In this document: positions 61,766 to 64,000 of the stretch, in pieces
Layout: each line of letters starts with the position of its first letter
Position numbering within the stretch: the stretch's first letter is position 1
From: Marinobacter sp. BGYM27
Lineage (GTDB): Bacteria > Pseudomonadota > Gammaproteobacteria > Pseudomonadales > Oleiphilaceae
Reading direction: 5' to 3'
DNA length: 64,000 nucleotides
NCBI GenBank assembly: GCA_025153445.1
Contig: JANZNS010000009.1
Coordinates: 89,299-153,298 of the forward strand
Translations under genes and position numbers: made by a program
The notes under the pieces: generated by a model
What the model was told of the DNA's origin: nothing
Databases searched by the model: none
Seen by the model: the letters and a program-made list of their open reading frames with translations, nothing else

Positions 61766-63643
61766 ATGAATTTAATGCAATTCCGCGTGACAAACTTTCG
61801 GTCCATTACTGACAGTGGCTGGATTGACGTCTCCGATGTAACCGCCTTGATTGGTGAAAACGAAGCAGGAAAAACAAATCTGTTATTGCCTCTTTGGAAA
61901 TTTAACCCAACAGCAGCCGGTGAAATTAGTCTTCTTGATGATATGCCACGCAGTCGATACGCGGAAATGCGCAACGAACCGGAGTCACACCAGTTCATTT
62001 ACTGCAAGTTCGAACTGGATGAGTCCGATATTGAAATTGCCAATAACTACGGTATCGAAGCTAAAGCGGGAGCGACTATCATTGCTCGGCGAAATTTCGC
62101 GGGACAATACGGCTTCGAGTTTCCTGGTTTTCCAAATGTAGAGTTTGCGGATACCTTTAATCCAGCATTGGAACAGCCTGCCGAAACCGAAGAGCCTAAT
62201 AAAGGGCCGAGTCTTTGGTATCGTTTCAATAAAAGGTTGCCACACTTTGTATATTATTCAAACTATGGAAATCTAGACGATCAAATTTATTTGCCACATG
62301 TCGTTGATAACATGGAACGCGACGATTTGGGGGCGCGAGAAGCTGCAAAGACTCGGACTCTTAAAGTATTGTTCGACTTAGTGAGCCTAAGTGCTGAAGA
62401 GATGCTAGAGCTAGCCCGTTCAACAGGTGTTGTTGAGAGAGTAAATCAACAAGGCCAGAAGGTCGGAAATGTTACAAGCAAGACTGACGATGAGATAAAA
62501 GAAGACGACAAACAACTTCGTGAGCGTTTGGCATTGTTACAATCAGCATCATCCAAGCTGACGAGGAGCTTTTCTGACTGGTGGAAACAAGGTAACTATC
62601 GGTTTCGGCTGGTTGCTGATGGAAACTACTTTCGAATTTTGGTCGCTGATGACCGACGGCCTGAGGAAATCGAACTCGAGAACAGGAGCGCTGGACTTCA
62701 ATGGTTCTTGAGCTTCTTTTTAGTCTTTACTTATGAAAGCGAGGATGCGCATGAAGAGGCAATTGTGCTTCTTGATGAGCCAGGACATTCGTTGCATCCG
62801 CTCGCACAGCGAGATTTAACAGCATTCTTCAACAACCTCGCCAAAACTAATCAGTTGATTTTCACAACCCACTCGCCCTTTATGATCGATGCCGACCGGC
62901 TGGATCGTGTTCGAAAAGTCTTCGTGGGAGAAGATGGCAGCACAGAGGCTTCAAGCGATCTCGGAGTCACGAGAGGACCTAAAGGACTGAAAGACAAGGG
63001 GGCAACCTATGCGGTCCATTCTGCCTTGAATTTGACTGTTGCTGAAAGCCTGCTTCTTGGATGTCAGCCAATCATCGTCGAAGGCCCATCAGATCAACAT
63101 TACCTTACCGCTATCAAAAGTATATTGATAGGCAAGAAAAAGATTGCACCTAAGTTCGAATTAGTTTTTCCCCCGTCCGGTGGCGCCAAAACTGCAAAGA
63201 TTATCGCGTCCATCTTGTCTGGACGAGATGATGATCTGCCGAAGGTGTTGCTAGACAGTGACGTTGCTGGAAAGCAGGCCATCAAGTCCCTTCAAGGAGA
63301 TCTTTATTCTGAGGACAAGGACAAGATAATTGAAACTGACGATGTTTTTTCCGACCTCAAAGGTACAGAAATCGAAGACCTGCTACCCACTGGTCTGATG
63401 ATTCAAGTGCTCGACCGAATGGAGCGACGTGCCGGGCAAGAATTTGAAGATGTTCATGATCCAAGGAAACCAATAGTTCCTCAAATAAAGAATTGGGCTG
63501 AAAGAGAGGGATTCGCCATGGAGCCTGGATGGAAGGTGAAGCTAGCGCTGGGCGTCAAAGATAAGCTTTTAGCGAACACGAGTCGATACGTCGAGGATGA
63601 CGATATAAAACGATGGAGAGAGCTTTTCGACAAGTTACTCTGA
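61766..63643 (+). CDS. OLD-family ATP-dependent nuclease (AAA ATPase + TOPRIM)
   Basis: 625-residue protein of the overcoming-lysogenisation-defect family, which includes phage-defence effectors. ATPase half: Walker A GENEAGKT (30-37), ABC-like signature region NRSAGLQWF, Walker B LLDEPGHSLHP (D337, E338) and H-loop FTTHSPFM. TOPRIM half: E439 in IVEGPSDQHY and D497/D499 in LLDSDVAG, the metal-binding acidic residues. It appears to have both activities. No UvrD-like helicase (Gabija) or reverse transcriptase (retron) is in the window, so it is best called a stand-alone OLD protein. AAGGG precedes the ATG. It starts 51 nt after attC-like site 2 and is markedly A+T-richer than the rest of the window. 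Confidence 0.9.
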   Translation: MNLMQFRVTNFRSITDSGWIDVSDVTALIGENEAGKTNLLLPLWKFNPTAAGEISLLDDMPRSRYAEMRNEPESHQFIYCKFELDESDIEIANNYGIEAKAGATIIARRNFAGQYGFEFPGFPNVEFADTFNPALEQPAETEEPNKGPSLWYRFNKRLPHFVYYSNYGNLDDQIYLPHVVDNMERDDLGAREAAKTRTLKVLFDLVSLSAEEMLELARSTGVVERVNQQGQKVGNVTSKTDDEIKEDDKQLRERLALLQSASSKLTRSFSDWWKQGNYRFRLVADGNYFRILVADDRRPEEIELENRSAGLQWFLSFFLVFTYESEDAHEEAIVLLDEPGHSLHPLAQRDLTAFFNNLAKTNQLIFTTHSPFMIDADRLDRVRKVFVGEDGSTEASSDLGVTRGPKGLKDKGATYAVHSALNLTVAESLLLGCQPIIVEGPSDQHYLTAIKSILIGKKKIAPKFELVFPPSGGAKTAKIIASILSGRDDDLPKVLLDSDVAGKQAIKSLQGDLYSEDKDKIIETDDVFSDLKGTEIEDLLPTGLMIQVLDRMERRAGQEFEDVHDPRKPIVPQIKNWAEREGFAMEPGWKVKLALGVKDKLLANTSRYVEDDDIKRWRELFDKLL

Positions 63644-63718
63644 TTCCTCCTCTATGCATGGGATGTTCCTGAAGTGAAGCGCGCCGTCGAACGGATATTT
63701 GATGCGAACAATAAAGGC

Positions 63719-63735
63719 TCGGGGTCAAGTCTTGC
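63719..63735 (+). repeat. 17-bp repeat, copy 1
   Basis: TCGGGGTCAAGTCTTGC, matched with one change (A to G) by copy 2 at 63861-63877, 142 bp downstream. Located after the OLD gene, in 250 bp of non-coding sequence next to an IS element. Likely part of a dispersed or transposon-end repeat. Confidence 0.65.
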
Positions 63736-63773
63736 GTTTTGCCCCTGAGATAACCGGATGGCAACGATCAAGA

Positions 63774-63786
63774 GGGGGGGGGGGGG
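63774..63786. repeat. 13-nt poly-G tract
   Basis: Thirteen consecutive G between the two 17-bp repeats, outside any gene. Long G runs are unstable by slippage and are also common sequencing or assembly errors. Confidence 0.8.
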
Positions 63787-63860
63787 CAGATTGTTTTTAT
63801 TTTGATCAACTGTCACAGGTAATTCAGGTTCACCCTGGACTTCCCCACTTCAATTAAGCA

Positions 63861-63877
63861 TCGGGGTCAGGTCTTGC
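63861..63877 (+). repeat. 17-bp repeat, copy 2
   Basis: TCGGGGTCAGGTCTTGC, differing from copy 1 (63719-63735) at one base. It lies 16 nt beyond the transposase stop codon, so it may be at or near the end of the IS3-family element. Confidence 0.65.
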
Positions 63878-63893
63878 TGTAAACATCCCTGTT

Positions 63894-64000
63894 TCAGTTG
63901 CACCGCTGATTAGAGTTTTCCGCCCGTTGGTGTTTCGCCAGGTATTCCCATGGCGTCAGGTCTTCCAGTGAATCGTGGGGACGTTCATCGTTGTACTCCG
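63894..64000 (-). CDS. IS3-family transposase OrfB, C-terminal end (cut by window edge)
   Basis: The last 35 codons of a transposase are visible on the minus strand, ending at a TGA (63894-63896). The translated segment EYNDERPHDSLEDLTPWEYL is the characteristic C-terminus of the IS3-family integrase core (the YNxxRPHxSL block). The remainder lies past the window end. The element borders the accessory island. Its terminal inverted repeat was not located with certainty. Confidence 0.88.
   Translation of the reverse strand, partial: EYNDERPHDSLEDLTPWEYLAKHQRAENSNQRCN

Noticed and set aside
61766..63643. Gabija or retron defence system
   Set aside because: The nuclease is OLD-like, but no UvrD-type helicase (GajB) and no reverse transcriptase or ncRNA could be found beside it within the window.
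1..64000. CRISPR arrays, tRNA and rRNA genes
   Set aside because: No regularly spaced repeats and no tRNA- or rRNA-like segments were seen on reading either strand; a covariance search was not possible here.

Overview
The window looks like chromosome from a gammaproteobacterium, probably a marine Marinobacter- or Alcanivorax-like lineage. The grounds are the argS-priA-rpmE-maeB neighbourhood, a wax ester synthase (WS/DGAT), TRAP transport, the yeaG-yeaH-ycgB stress trio and a yehZYXW osmoprotectant importer. The species cannot be fixed from the sequence alone. Gene density is high, GC is moderately high up to about 60.1 kb, and the last 4 kb are visibly richer in A+T.

Region by region. 1-6.6 kb: housekeeping genes (argS fragment, priA, rpmE, malic enzyme) and a wax ester synthase convergent with maeB. 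6.8-9.9 kb: a class II aldolase plus PhnZ/MIOX-like HD oxygenase operon divergent from a Crp/Fnr regulator, then a SIMPL protein. 10.2-16.6 kb: signalling, with a REC-GGDEF protein and a 1553-residue MASE1-CHASE-PAS hybrid kinase coupled to an amino-acid racemase. 16.6-21.8 kb: AEC carrier, ABC-F factor YbiT, MFS pump, SodC. 21.85-26.45 kb: a gluconate operon (TRAP dctPQM-gntK-gntR) behind a perfect GntR palindrome. 26.6-31.5 kb: ABC exporter, CDF metal transporter, DUF2946 protein and PepSY-TM protein in one direction. 31.5-34.7 kb: marR-emrA-emrB. 34.8-39.6 kb: a Liv-type ABC importer. 39.9-46.6 kb: a PhnA-like protein, then a CHASE2-PAS-GGDEF-EAL protein and a FecR-domain protein divergent from a TpsB/FhaC-like outer-membrane barrel, then a small YfaZ-like porin. 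46.8-49.5 kb: EVE protein, hydrolase and flavin monooxygenase. 49.6-54.5 kb: prkA-yeaH-spoVR. 55.0-60.1 kb: osmF/yehYXW followed by a YcaQ-type DNA glycosylase.

60.1-64 kb is an accessory island. Two small membrane-protein genes are each followed by a short imperfect hairpin with the layout of an integron attC site: R boxes, 5- and 6-nt unpaired spacers, and extra bases on one arm. The first cassette's R'' box is the exact reverse complement of the 7-mer at its 5' boundary, as expected if it once circularised. An OLD-family ATPase/TOPRIM nuclease follows the second site. The island ends in a poly-G run, a repeated 17-mer and the tail of an IS3-family transposase. No integrase is visible, so this reads as a small integrase-less cassette cluster or cassettes inserted at a secondary site.

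The most unusual items are this putative cassette cluster with its OLD nuclease, the FecR/CHASE2/TpsB locus without an obvious secreted partner, the aldolase/HD-oxygenase operon, and the pseudo-receiver in the large hybrid kinase.
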